64,000 nucleotides of DNA, taken from contig CAWJAM010000014.1 in NCBI GenBank assembly GCA_963840835.1, forward strand, positions 186,001 to 250,000, in the 5' to 3' direction. The notes beneath the pieces were generated by a model. The model did not search any database. It saw nothing but the letters and a program-made list of their open reading frames with translations, and was not told where the DNA came from. This stretch comes from Rubrobacter_D sp963840835 (GTDB lineage Bacteria; Actinomycetota; Rubrobacteria; Rubrobacterales; Rubrobacteraceae). This document shows, piece after piece, positions 33,824 through 42,403 of the stretch. The position numbers and the translations under genes are program-made. The first letter of the stretch is position 1. Every line of letters starts with the position of its first letter.

Positions 33824-36496
33824 ATGATATGTGAGAACTGTGGGATCAGGCCGGCGAGCGTACAGGTCTTCCAGCAGCAGGGGGATCGGAGGGTGACCAA
33901 TTATCTGTGCACGCAGTGCGCGCGGAAGTTGGGCATGATCGGGGGCGCGCAGGGCGGGGATGACCCGTTTGCGATGCTCCAGAACCTCGTTCAGCAGCAG
34001 CAGGGCGGGCAGGGCAGCCTGTTCGACGCGCTCTCCGGGGAGGCGCAGCAGGCCGTCATGCGTGCCCGCGAGGCATCGGCTGGTACCACGCGGACGGCTG
34101 CCATTGGCACGGATCACCTGCTCGCGGGCATCGTTACCGGCGACAACGTGGCGACCGAGGCGTTGCAGCGCGCGGGCGCCGACGTTGGCGGGATGCGCAG
34201 CCGCTTCCAGGAATTCCTCGGCGACCCGGGGGAAGAGATCTACACGTTCACCCCGAGCTCCAAGCGGGCTTTGCAGCTTTCCTTCGCCGCGGCCAGGCAG
34301 ATGGGTGTCGGTCAGGTCGGGAGCGAGCACCTGCTGCTCGGTTTGCTAGGCGAGGGCGACGGGAACGCTTACAGGATATTGCAGCAGCACGGCGCGAACG
34401 ACGCCGAGGCTTTGAGGCGTGAGATCCTTCGCCTCATGCAACAGCGTGGGGCGCAGATGGGTCCGTCTGGGGGGATGCCTGGCGCCGCTGCCGGTGGGCC
34501 TGGAATGGGTGGCGGGCAGCAGGGGCCGACGAGCAACACGCCGACCCTGGATCAGGTCAGCAGGGACCTCACGCAGCTCGCGCGCGACGGCGAGCTCGAC
34601 CCCGTGATCGGGCGCGCGGAGGAGATCTCGCGCGTCATTCGCATCCTCTCCCGCCGCACGAAGAATAATCCCGTGCTCATAGGTGAGGCCGGCGTCGGCA
34701 AGACGGCGGTCGCCGAAGGGCTCGCCCAGCGCATGGTCTCCGACGACGTTCCGGAGTCCCTCAAGGACAAGCGCGTACTCGCGCTCGACGTCGGTGGGCT
34801 CGTGGCTGGCACCCGCTTTCGGGGGGACTTCGAGGAGCGGATGCAGCAGATGCTCAAGGAGCTGCAGCAGGAGGAGAAGGACATCGTCCTGTTCATAGAC
34901 GAGTTGCACACCATCGTCGGGGCCGGTGGCGCCGAGGGCGCCGTCAACGCCTCGAGCATGCTCAAGCCCGCCCTCGCGCGCGGCGAGCTGCAGGTCGTCG
35001 GGGCCACCACGCTCGACGAGTACCGCAAGCACGTCGAGAAGGACCCGGCGCTGGAGCGGCGCTTCCAGCCGGTGCTCGTGGATGAGCCGACGGTTGACGA
35101 AACCGTGGCGATTCTCTTCGGCCTCAGGGACCGCTACGAGGCGCACCACAGGGTAAAGATAACCGAGGAGGCCATGATCGCCTCGGCCCAGCTCGGCGAC
35201 CGCTACATAACGGACCGCTTCCTGCCTGACAAGGCGATAGACCTCCTCGACGAGGCCGCGGCCGAGGTAAGGCTCCGCTCGACGGTGCCGCCCGTCGACG
35301 TCAGGCGCATCGAGGAGGAGATAGCCGGCCTCGAGCGCGAGAAGGAAGACGCCGTGAGGGCCGAGGACTACGAGAAGGCCGCCGGCTTCAAGCAGCGCAT
35401 CGAGCAGCTCAAGGCCAAGCTCGACGAGGAGCAGGAAGGCTGGGCCGGAAGCCGCGAGTCCAACGCCCCCGAGGTTACGCGCGAGGACATCGCCCGCATC
35501 CTGGAGGAGTGGACCGGCGTGCCCGCGACCAACATTGTCCAGGAGGAAGCCGAGCGCCTTCTCAGCCTGGAGGCCGTGTTGCACGAGCGGGTCGTTGGCC
35601 AGGAGCCCGCGGTCAAGGCGGTGGCCGAGGCCATAAGGCGCGCCAGGGCCGGCATCAAGGACCCCAAGCGTCCCGTCGGCAGCTTCATCTTCCTCGGTCC
35701 TACCGGGGTCGGCAAGACCGAGTTGGCACGTACGCTCGCCGAGTACCTCTTCGGCGAGGAGGACGCCATGATCCGGATAGACATGTCCGAGTTCCAGGAG
35801 GCCCACACCGTCTCCAGGCTCGTCGGAGCCCCTCCCGGCTACGTCGGTTACGAGGAGGCCGGACAGCTCACCGAGCAGGTAAGGCGCCGCCCATACTCGG
35901 TCGTCCTCTTCGATGAGATCGAGAAGGCCCATCCCGACGTCTTCAACACGCTGCTTCAGGTGCTCGACGACGGGCGTCTGACAGATGCGAAGGGCAGGAC
36001 GGTCATCTTCGAGAACACGGTCGTCATCATGACCTCGAACGTGGGCAGCCAGCACCTCGTCTCCACGAGGCAGTTCGGCTTCACCTCGCGCGACGGCGTG
36101 GACTTCGGCGAGACCGAGCGACGGGCGCGGGAAGCCTTGGAGCGTGCCTTCAGGCCCGAGTTCCTCAACAGGGTGGATGAGATCATCGTCTTCCAGCCCC
36201 TCACCAAGGAGGACGTGCTGAAGATCGTTGACATCATGCTCTCGCGCCTGAACAAGCACCTCGAGAGCCAGCGCGTCCACGTCGAGGTCACCGACGCGGC
36301 GAAGGAGTTCCTCGCCGAGGAGGGCTACGACCCCAAGTTCGGCGGACGTCCGCTCGCGAGGGCCATCCGGCGCTACGTCGAGAACCCGCTCTCCAGCCGC
36401 ATCATCGGCGGCGAGTTCGGGCCCGACGACACCATCGTCGTCGACCGCGGCGAAGACGGCCTGACCTTCGCGGTCAGGGAGACGGTCTCCTCGTAG
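33824..36496 (+). CDS. clpC: AAA+ Clp protease ATPase, ClpC type with N-terminal zinc finger
   Basis: This 890-aa unfoldase would feed proteins to ClpP. The N-terminus has four Cys (C3, C6, C29, C32) as two CxxC pairs, like the zinc finger of ClpE/McsA. A Clp N domain follows (two helical repeats, about 65-210), a Gly/Met-rich linker, AAA1 with GEAGVGKT near 287, a UVR-type middle region (AEDYEKAAGFKQRIEQLK), and AAA2 with GPTGVGKT near 625. The combination of zinc finger plus Clp N domain is not that of textbook ClpC (no finger) or ClpE (no N domain). AGGAGG precedes the ATG. Confidence 0.93.
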   Translation: MICENCGIRPASVQVFQQQGDRRVTNYLCTQCARKLGMIGGAQGGDDPFAMLQNLVQQQQGGQGSLFDALSGEAQQAVMRAREASAGTTRTAAIGTDHLLAGIVTGDNVATEALQRAGADVGGMRSRFQEFLGDPGEEIYTFTPSSKRALQLSFAAARQMGVGQVGSEHLLLGLLGEGDGNAYRILQQHGANDAEALRREILRLMQQRGAQMGPSGGMPGAAAGGPGMGGGQQGPTSNTPTLDQVSRDLTQLARDGELDPVIGRAEEISRVIRILSRRTKNNPVLIGEAGVGKTAVAEGLAQRMVSDDVPESLKDKRVLALDVGGLVAGTRFRGDFEERMQQMLKELQQEEKDIVLFIDELHTIVGAGGAEGAVNASSMLKPALARGELQVVGATTLDEYRKHVEKDPALERRFQPVLVDEPTVDETVAILFGLRDRYEAHHRVKITEEAMIASAQLGDRYITDRFLPDKAIDLLDEAAAEVRLRSTVPPVDVRRIEEEIAGLEREKEDAVRAEDYEKAAGFKQRIEQLKAKLDEEQEGWAGSRESNAPEVTREDIARILEEWTGVPATNIVQEEAERLLSLEAVLHERVVGQEPAVKAVAEAIRRARAGIKDPKRPVGSFIFLGPTGVGKTELARTLAEYLFGEEDAMIRIDMSEFQEAHTVSRLVGAPPGYVGYEEAGQLTEQVRRRPYSVVLFDEIEKAHPDVFNTLLQVLDDGRLTDAKGRTVIFENTVVIMTSNVGSQHLVSTRQFGFTSRDGVDFGETERRAREALERAFRPEFLNRVDEIIVFQPLTKEDVLKIVDIMLSRLNKHLESQRVHVEVTDAAKEFLAEEGYDPKFGGRPLARAIRRYVENPLSSRIIGGEFGPDDTIVVDRGEDGLTFAVRETVSS

Positions 36497-36520
36497 GGAC
36501 CCCAAAATAGCAATACCCGG

Positions 36521-36551
36521 GGCTCCTCCGTTGTCGGGGGAGCCTCTTTTT
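36521..36551 (+). terminator. Rho-independent terminator of clpC
   Basis: A 9-bp stem (GGCTCCTCC with GGGGGAGCC, one G-T pair) around GTTGTC, followed by TCTTTTT. It lies 25 bases after the clpC stop and is the clearest intrinsic terminator in the window. Confidence 0.9.
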
Positions 36552-36603
36552 GTGCCGTGTTCCCCCGGTATACTCATTAGCGAGGGCGAGACGGGAGGCT
36601 TTC

Positions 36604-37176
36604 ATGGAGACGAGTACGAGAGAACAAACAGCGAGGCGGCGTTTCACCGTCGAGGAGTACCATCGCATGGGCGAGGCGGGCATCCTGCGCGAGGACGAGC
36701 GTGTCGAGTTGATCGAGGGGGATATCGTACAGATGAACCCGATCGGAAGCCTTCACGCGGCATGCGTCAAGGTGCTCACCAGACTGTTGGGCAGGAGCCT
36801 GGGCGACGATCTACTCCTCGACGTTCAAAACCCGGTGAGGCTCGACGACGGCATGGAGCCCCAGCCAGACCTGGCGGTGGTTTGGTCGCGCGACTACAGG
36901 GAATCGCTGCCCGGCCCCGAAGACGTCTTGCTCGCGGTCGAGGTGTCTGACACCACCCTGGGCTACGACCGGAACGTCAAGCTACCACTCTACGGCAGAG
37001 CAGGCATCGCCGAAAGCTGGATCGTGGACCTCCCAAACGGGGCCATAGAACGCCACAGTGACCCCTCAGAGGACGGCTACCGCCGCATGGAGCGGGCCGG
37101 CCAGGGACGCTCGCTTACCTCTGAAGCCCTCCCGAACCTCACCCTCCAGACAAACGCCGTTCTCGGCGAAGGCTGA
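36604..37176 (+). CDS. Uma2 family restriction-endonuclease-fold protein
   Basis: ATG 36604 follows GGGAGG. The 190-aa product has the DUF820/Uma2 pattern: RFTVEEYHRM, RVELIEGDIVQM, PQPDLAVVW and LLAVEVSDTTLGYDR with a late Lys (NVKLPLYGRAGI), together a PD-(D/E)xK nuclease core. Members are abundant in cyanobacteria and actinobacteria and mostly uncharacterised. There is no cognate methylase or transposase nearby. A TATACT box precedes it. Confidence 0.88.
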   Translation: METSTREQTARRRFTVEEYHRMGEAGILREDERVELIEGDIVQMNPIGSLHAACVKVLTRLLGRSLGDDLLLDVQNPVRLDDGMEPQPDLAVVWSRDYRESLPGPEDVLLAVEVSDTTLGYDRNVKLPLYGRAGIAESWIVDLPNGAIERHSDPSEDGYRRMERAGQGRSLTSEALPNLTLQTNAVLGEG

Positions 37177-37312
37177 GCGCCGGGGACGTTCCCCGACCTG
37201 ACCGATGGGTGCGACGAGTCCGGCAGATGGGTGGTGGGGCACGCCCACTCCATAGGTAGAATCATCTTCGGGCGTCGGCGAGAAGGTTGGGCATGGGAGA
37301 AGAGGGGATCGG

Positions 37313-37855
37313 ATGACAACCTACATCGCGCTCTTCAGGGGGATAAACGTTGGCGGGAACAATCTGCTGCTGATGAAGGACCTCGTCGCCGCGCTCGAGA
37401 GCCTGGGGTGTCAGGACGTCGCGACTTACATCCAGAGCGGTAACGCGGTTTTCCAGAGCAAGGAGACGGACACCTCGTTGCTCTCGGATAGGATCAAGGC
37501 CGCGATCAAGGAGAGCCACGGTTTCGAGCCCATGGTGCTCCTGCTGGGATCGGAGGAATTGGAGAGGACCATTCACTCCAATCCGTTCCCCGAAGCGGAA
37601 TCGGAACCCAGGACGCTGCACGTATATTTCCTGGCCTCATCGCCGCGGCATCCCGATCTCGACGGCCTCCGAGAGATCAGGGGCGATAGGGAACGTTTCG
37701 CTCTCGACGACGGCGTGTTCTACCTGCACGCGCCAGAAGGCATAGGCAGGTCAAAGCTCGCCGCGAACGCCGAGAAGCTGCTCGGCATCCCAACTACCGC
37801 CCGAAACTGGCGGACCGTCCGTAAGCTCATGGAGATGGCGGACCAACGCGGCTGA
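37313..37855 (+). CDS. DUF1697 domain protein
   Basis: This 180-aa protein has the family landmarks YIALFRGINVGGNN at the N-terminus, VATYIQSGNAVFQS, then FYLHAPEGIGRSKL and a C-terminal TARNWRTVRKL. DUF1697 proteins are small cytoplasmic alpha/beta proteins of unknown function. The ATG follows AGAGGGGATCGG. The next gene begins about 60 bases downstream at its most likely start. Confidence 0.9.
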   Translation: MTTYIALFRGINVGGNNLLLMKDLVAALESLGCQDVATYIQSGNAVFQSKETDTSLLSDRIKAAIKESHGFEPMVLLLGSEELERTIHSNPFPEAESEPRTLHVYFLASSPRHPDLDGLREIRGDRERFALDDGVFYLHAPEGIGRSKLAANAEKLLGIPTTARNWRTVRKLMEMADQRG

Positions 37856-37915
37856 CGGCATCCTGTGGGTGCACCTTATGCCCGGGAAATCCTTGCTTAT
37901 GCTAACTTTGTCGGC

Positions 37916-38878
37916 ATGATGGGGTTACCGGATGGCTATACGACGAGGGTACCGGGGCGTGAGGACGCCGAGGCGGTTACGGCTTTGATCTCAGCCTGCG
38001 AGCTCGCCGACACCGGCGCTTCGGACATGAGCGTGGACGAGCTGCTCGACGACTGGCATTCTCTGAACCTAACCGAGGAGGCCGTTGCTGTCCTCGCGCC
38101 CGACGGCACCATCGCGGCCTACGCCGATGTGATCAACCGCTCCTTCGTGACCGTCTCGGTCTACGGCTACGTACATCCAGATCTCCGAGGCCTGGGATTG
38201 GGCACCTACCTGATCGCGTGGGGCGAGCGCTTCGCTCGTGACCGCATGCCTCGCGCTCCCGAGGACGCCCGCGTCGTCGTGCAGCACTACGTCAACAACG
38301 CCAACGAGCGTGCGAGCCTCCTCCTCGAATCTCTCGGCTACACGCCGGTGCGCGGGGTTTACGTTATGGAGACCGAACTCCACGAGGCACAGCCCCAGCC
38401 ACACTGGCCCGCTGGCATCTCCGTACGCGCCTTCGCCCCCAACCGGGACGAGCGGGCAGTCTTCGAGGCCGTCGAGGACGCCTTCAGGGACATGTGGGGA
38501 AGGCCGCGCGGCACGTTCGAGCGCTTCGTCGAGATCACGGGCCGGGAGAGCTTCGATCCCTCCCTGTGGTTCCTGGCGATGGATGGCGACGAGATAGCGG
38601 GCCTCACCCTGGGCAAGACCCTCGCGGGCGGGGGATGGGTCGATGTCGTCGGGGTGCGGCGCCCGTGGCGAAACCGCGGGCTCGGGCTCGCCCTCCTTCG
38701 CCACGCCTTTACCACGTACCACCGTCGCGGCGTCCGCAAGGTCGCCCTAAGCGTGGACGCCGAGAGCATCACCGGCGCCCCCAGGCTCTACGGACGCGCC
38801 GGCATGCGCGTCAGAGAGAGCTACGCCGTACACCTCAAAGAGCTTCGCCCCGGCATAGACCTCGGTACGAGGTCCTAG
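37916..38878 (+). CDS. Tandem GNAT acetyltransferase
   Basis: ATG 37916 or the adjacent ATG 37919 gives a natural N-terminus (GLPDGYTTRVPGREDAEAV); a GTG at 37865 would add 17 residues without clear support. The 320-aa product has two GNAT domains. The first has VHPDLRGLGLGTYLI as acetyl-CoA loop, the second VRRPWRNRGLGLALL. The double-domain layout resembles mycothiol synthase MshD, but mycothiol-specific residues cannot be confirmed. A conservative call is an N-acetyltransferase of unknown substrate. Confidence 0.83.
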   Translation: MMGLPDGYTTRVPGREDAEAVTALISACELADTGASDMSVDELLDDWHSLNLTEEAVAVLAPDGTIAAYADVINRSFVTVSVYGYVHPDLRGLGLGTYLIAWGERFARDRMPRAPEDARVVVQHYVNNANERASLLLESLGYTPVRGVYVMETELHEAQPQPHWPAGISVRAFAPNRDERAVFEAVEDAFRDMWGRPRGTFERFVEITGRESFDPSLWFLAMDGDEIAGLTLGKTLAGGGWVDVVGVRRPWRNRGLGLALLRHAFTTYHRRGVRKVALSVDAESITGAPRLYGRAGMRVRESYAVHLKELRPGIDLGTRS

Positions 38879-38888
38879 AACGAACCCC

Positions 38889-38913
38889 TGTAGGGGCGGT
38901 TCGCGAACCGCCC
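38889..38913 (+). repeat. Dispersed palindrome, TGTAGGGGCGG family, copy 5
   Basis: Same sequence as at 21537 and 26569. It sits 10 bases after the acetyltransferase stop and 20 bases before the LexA operator, so it may terminate the upstream transcript and insulate lexA. Confidence 0.8.
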
Positions 38914-38933
38914 TCGCCGCGAGGCTCCCGGTA

Positions 38934-38949
38934 TCAAACAAATGTTTGA
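38934..38949. promoter_or_regulatory. LexA operator (SOS box)
   Basis: TCAAACA-AA-TGTTTGA, a perfect inverted repeat with 7-bp arms. It overlaps the -35 hexamer TTGACA (38946-38951); 17 bases later is TAACGT as -10 (38969-38974). It is 33 bases upstream of the lexA start. Autoregulation by LexA is the expected role. Confidence 0.85.
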
Positions 38950-38982
38950 CAATGGATCTACGGTACGCTAACGTATTGATGG

Positions 38983-39636
38983 ATGGAAGGGTCTCTACAT
39001 CCGAGGCGCAAGAGGATCTTGCGGTATCTAGCGCGGCGGGCGGGGTCTGCGGGGCCACCGCCGAGTGTGCGTGAGATCGGGACGGCGGTAGGACTCAGGA
39101 GTTCCCAGACGGTGCATCACCACCTCCTCAGGCTGGAGGAGGAAGGATACGTGGCCAGGTTGGGGAGGGGTGCTAGGACGCTCGGGCTGACGGACAAGGG
39201 CTGGGAGGCGGTCGGGCAGGGGGCTCTGCTGGGCAGGATCGCCGCCGGGCGTGGGCTGGAGGCGGTGGCGACCGACGAGGCCTATTCGCTGGCGGCGGAG
39301 TTGCTCGCGTCGCGTTCGGGGAAGCGCAGGTATCTGTTGCGGGTGGTGGGGCAGAGCATGGTGGGGGCGAGGATCGAGGACGGGGATTTGCTGGTCGTGG
39401 AGGAGGATGAGAGTCCGCCGGACGGTTCGATAGTCGTGGTGTTGCTTCGGGAAGGCGAGGAGGTGACGGTAAAACGCTTGTACAGGGAGGGGGAGAGGTT
39501 GAGGTTGAGGCCCGACGCTCCTCGGGGAGAGTACGAGGAGCTGGTGGTGCCGGCGGAGGAGGCGCGGGTGCAGGGACGCGTGGTCTACGTGTTGCATCCT
39601 CCGGGGATAAAGTCGGGAGGCGGCGTCCGGGCGTGA
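38983..39636 (+). CDS. lexA: SOS repressor LexA
   Basis: This 217-aa repressor has an N-terminal winged helix (PSVREIGTAVGLRSSQTVHHHL, about 27-49) and a C-terminal S24 peptidase domain. The autocleavage site is Ala88-Gly89 (RIAAGRGLE); the catalytic Ser125 is in VVGQSMVGARIEDGD and Lys164 in VTVKRLYREGE. The start codon is only about ten bases past the predicted -10, so the mRNA is probably leaderless or nearly so; another in-frame-independent ATG at 38979 is not usable. The next gene overlaps its stop (GTGA). Confidence 0.96.
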   Translation: MEGSLHPRRKRILRYLARRAGSAGPPPSVREIGTAVGLRSSQTVHHHLLRLEEEGYVARLGRGARTLGLTDKGWEAVGQGALLGRIAAGRGLEAVATDEAYSLAAELLASRSGKRRYLLRVVGQSMVGARIEDGDLLVVEEDESPPDGSIVVVLLREGEEVTVKRLYREGERLRLRPDAPRGEYEELVVPAEEARVQGRVVYVLHPPGIKSGGGVRA

Positions 39637-40169
39637 GCCAGCTTCCCTCGATGGGTTACGGGCCGCTCTCGTACCTGGTGCTCGCCCTCGTGGGCGCGGT
39701 CGTCGGGTACTACTTCGCGAGGAAGCGGACCGAATACGAGGTCGGTTACAGGCACCGCGTGGAGGTCTCCGAGGTCATTCAGGGGATGGTGATCCCGCTC
39801 GTCGAGGAGTTCGAGGCTGCCCTGGAGTACGTAAGGGCGCCTGGCCCGTCTGGAGGGTTGCCGGTCGAGGAGATCGAAGGCTCCATAGACGGTCTGGAGA
39901 AATACCTCGCGCAGCAGGAGATGTGGCTGGACCGCCGATCCTCAGCCGCCCTCGGGAACCTCATCTCGGGCTTCCGCACCCATCTGAGGGTGCTTGACCT
40001 CCTCCCCCGTCGCTACGACGATCCGGGTTTCGAGAGGGCCTACACAAATGCCGCGGCTGACCTCGACGCGTGGCTGAAGACCGACCTCCCCACCGCTCGC
40101 GAACGCCTCGCCGACGCCTTCCGGGGCATGCTTGGGGTCGGGCGCCGGAGGCGCGGATTCCTGCGGTAA
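39633..40169 (+). CDS. Membrane-anchored protein of unknown function, coupled to lexA
   Basis: GTG 39633 overlaps the lexA TGA as GTGA, so it is translated from the lexA mRNA and should share SOS control. The 178-aa product has one N-terminal transmembrane segment (LSYLVLALVGAVVGYYFA, about 12-29) followed by a charged, mostly helical cytoplasmic domain (EVSEVIQGMVIPLVEEFEAAL and similar). No family recognised. By analogy with other SOS membrane proteins it might act on division or the envelope during DNA damage; that is speculation from position alone. Confidence 0.78.
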   Translation: MSQLPSMGYGPLSYLVLALVGAVVGYYFARKRTEYEVGYRHRVEVSEVIQGMVIPLVEEFEAALEYVRAPGPSGGLPVEEIEGSIDGLEKYLAQQEMWLDRRSSAALGNLISGFRTHLRVLDLLPRRYDDPGFERAYTNAAADLDAWLKTDLPTARERLADAFRGMLGVGRRRRGFLR

Positions 40170-40549
40170 TCCGTATGTAGGACAGTAGCCCAAGAACGAC
40201 CCTCGCTGAAGAGCTGACAAGCGAAAAGGCCCGAGGCATGCCGACAAGGTGCCTGGCCAAGCCCGACGCCGTGCTGACAGCGAGGCCGAAGCGTGCCGAC
40301 GAGCGAAGGCGCTAGCCTGAGCGTGCCGACAAGGCGCCGAAGGCGCCGTGCTGACAAGCCTGCGAAGCAGGCGTGCTTCTTGCGGGTTGTCTGTACGCCG
40401 GGTAACATTGCTTTGTCCGGGCATCGACTGTCAAAGGGAAAGGTTTGTAGGGCGGTGAGCACGACGTTGTCGGTGGCGAGTGCCTCCGTCGCCGTGTCCT
40501 GTGTGTTGCTCGTGGGCGGTGGTCTCTCATAGGCGGGTTCGGGGCGAGG
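40170..40549. repeat. 380-base non-coding region with repeated GTGCYGACAAG motifs and GAA-loop hairpins
   Basis: No gene is seen. Six variants of GTGC(C/T)GACAAG occur between about 40210 and 40365, interspersed with hairpins closed by a GAA loop, for example GGCGCC-GAA-GGCGCC and GCCTGC-GAA-GCAGGC. The second half (40390-40549) is ordinary sequence leading into the kinase gene. Confidence 0.65.
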
Positions 40550-42403
40550 GTGGGCGTTCTCCGGTCCGGGCTGGGCAGGCTCCTGCGGCACCTGCGCAAA
40601 GCGGTGGCGGCTTACGCGGTGCTGTTGCTCTCGCTGTTGGTCACGGGGCTGGCCTGGTACTACGTGCGTGGGACGGTCGAGGCGCAGACCCAGGTCCGCT
40701 TCGACGAGACCGTGCAGGCCACGAGGGCGGCTGTGGACCGGCGGACGGACGCCTACCTCGATGCGCTCTTCGGCGCCCGCGGCGTGTTCCTTGCCAGCAA
40801 GGCGGTGGGGCGCGAAGAGTGGGAGAGCTACGTGAGGAGCATAGAGACCGAGAGCCGGCTCGAGGGTCTTCAGGCGCTCGGCTTCGCCCGGTACGTGGCG
40901 CCCGAGGGGCGGGAGGAGTTCGTCCAGAACGCCGAAGAAGAGGGGCTGCCGAAAATACGGCCTGACCTCGACCCCGGTGGCGAGCGTTCCGCCTACTTTC
41001 CCTTGGCGCTGGTCGCCCCCCTGGACGAGGCCAACCTCGACATGATAAATCGCGACGACTACACGGACCAAGCCCACAGGGTCGCCATGGACCTGGCGCG
41101 CGACTCGGGATCCCCGCGTGCCACCAGGATGGTCTACGTGCTCACGGCACCCCCCGAGGGCTCGCAGGCCGACCTCGCCCTCGGGCCTGGCTTCGCCGTG
41201 TACCTTCCGGTGTACGCCGAGGGGGAGTCGGTCGAGACCGTCGCGGAGCGGCGGAGTGCCCTGAAGGGGTTCGTCGTCGGGTATTTCAGGCGGGACGGCC
41301 TGCTCGACGACGTGTTCGGGGGCGGCTTCGACCCCGCCATAGACTTCGAGGTATACGACGGCGCCGACGTGGAGTCTGGCTCGCTCCTCTACGACGCAGA
41401 CGGGGTGCAGCGCGCAGGGGAGGAAGAGTACCAGCCGCTCTTCGAGGAGCAGAGTCGCAGCGGGGTGGCGAGGCGCCCGTGGAGCCTGTACTTCGCCACG
41501 TTGCCTGCCTTCAACAAGGGCGCCGAGAGCAACCTGCCCGCCTTCGTGCTCGCCAGCGGCATAGGTGTAAGCATCCTGCTCTTCGGCATCTCATGGATGC
41601 TCGTGCGTAGCCGCATCCTGGCCGAGCGCGCGAGCAATGACCTGGAGGACGCCAACAGGGAGCTCGAAGGGACCAACAGGGAGCTGGAGGCGTTCTCCTA
41701 CTCGGTCTCCCACGATTTGAGGGCACCCTTGAGGTCCATAGACGGATTCTCCCAGATCCTGCAGGAGGACTACGAGGGGGTGCTCGACGACGAGGGACTG
41801 GGCTACCTCGGCCGTGTAAGGGCCGCCAGCGGGCACATGGCCACGCTAATAGATGACCTGCTAGATCTCTCCAGGGTGGGACGCAGACCGCTGCGCAGGG
41901 AACCCGTCGACCTGACGGGCCTGGCAGAGGGGATAGTCGAGGACCTGAGGGTGTCGGAGCCCGAACGGGAGGTCGAGTTCGTGGCCGGGGAGGGCATCGA
42001 GGCCTGGGGGGACATCAGCCTGCTCAAGGTGGCTCTCGAGAACCTGCTCGGCAACGCGTGGAAATTCACAGCCAGGGAACCGCGAGCGCGCATAGAGTTC
42101 GGCGCAAACAGGAACCCTGGTCCCGGTTTTCTAGCCCCCGTTTACTACGTCAGGGATAACGGGGCCGGCTTCGACCAGAAGTACGCGGACAAGCTGTTCG
42201 GGGCCTTCCAGAGGCTGCACGGGCAGGACGAGTTCGAAGGAACGGGCATAGGGCTTGCGACGGTGGCGAGGATCGTGCACAGGCACGGCGGGAGGGTCTG
42301 GGCGGAGGGAGAGGTGGGCGAGGGGGCCACCTTCTACTTCACGTTAGGCGGCAGGGACCTCGGGGACCGAACAGTACCGGCGAAGAAGGCCGAACTTGCG
42401 TGA
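40550..42403 (+). CDS. CHASE-domain sensor histidine kinase
   Basis: This 617-aa kinase has an N-terminal transmembrane segment (VLLLSLLVTGLAWYYV, about 24-40), an extracytoplasmic CHASE domain (about 60-320, with LQALGFARYVAPEGR), a second membrane segment (VLASGIGVSILLFGISWMLV), a short coiled coil, HisKA with the phospho-acceptor His in YSVSHDLRAPLRSI, and a HATPase (ENLLGNAWKF, DNGAGF, GTGIGLATV). CHASE domains sense small extracellular ligands. It overlaps the next kinase gene by 8 bases, so the two are an operon. Confidence 0.92.
   Translation: MGVLRSGLGRLLRHLRKAVAAYAVLLLSLLVTGLAWYYVRGTVEAQTQVRFDETVQATRAAVDRRTDAYLDALFGARGVFLASKAVGREEWESYVRSIETESRLEGLQALGFARYVAPEGREEFVQNAEEEGLPKIRPDLDPGGERSAYFPLALVAPLDEANLDMINRDDYTDQAHRVAMDLARDSGSPRATRMVYVLTAPPEGSQADLALGPGFAVYLPVYAEGESVETVAERRSALKGFVVGYFRRDGLLDDVFGGGFDPAIDFEVYDGADVESGSLLYDADGVQRAGEEEYQPLFEEQSRSGVARRPWSLYFATLPAFNKGAESNLPAFVLASGIGVSILLFGISWMLVRSRILAERASNDLEDANRELEGTNRELEAFSYSVSHDLRAPLRSIDGFSQILQEDYEGVLDDEGLGYLGRVRAASGHMATLIDDLLDLSRVGRRPLRREPVDLTGLAEGIVEDLRVSEPEREVEFVAGEGIEAWGDISLLKVALENLLGNAWKFTAREPRARIEFGANRNPGPGFLAPVYYVRDNGAGFDQKYADKLFGAFQRLHGQDEFEGTGIGLATVARIVHRHGGRVWAEGEVGEGATFYFTLGGRDLGDRTVPAKKAELA

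Noticed and set aside
34346..36577. 743-codon open frame opposite clpC
   Set aside because: It is antisense to an unambiguous AAA+ gene, has no domain-like sequence and reflects the G+C-rich third positions of the real gene. Similar antisense frames at 59469-60974, 42339-43733 and 14755-15747 are rejected for the same reason.
40200..40380. CRISPR array
   Set aside because: The repeated motifs are 10-12 bases, irregularly spaced and associated with hairpins; there are no uniform spacers and no cas genes.
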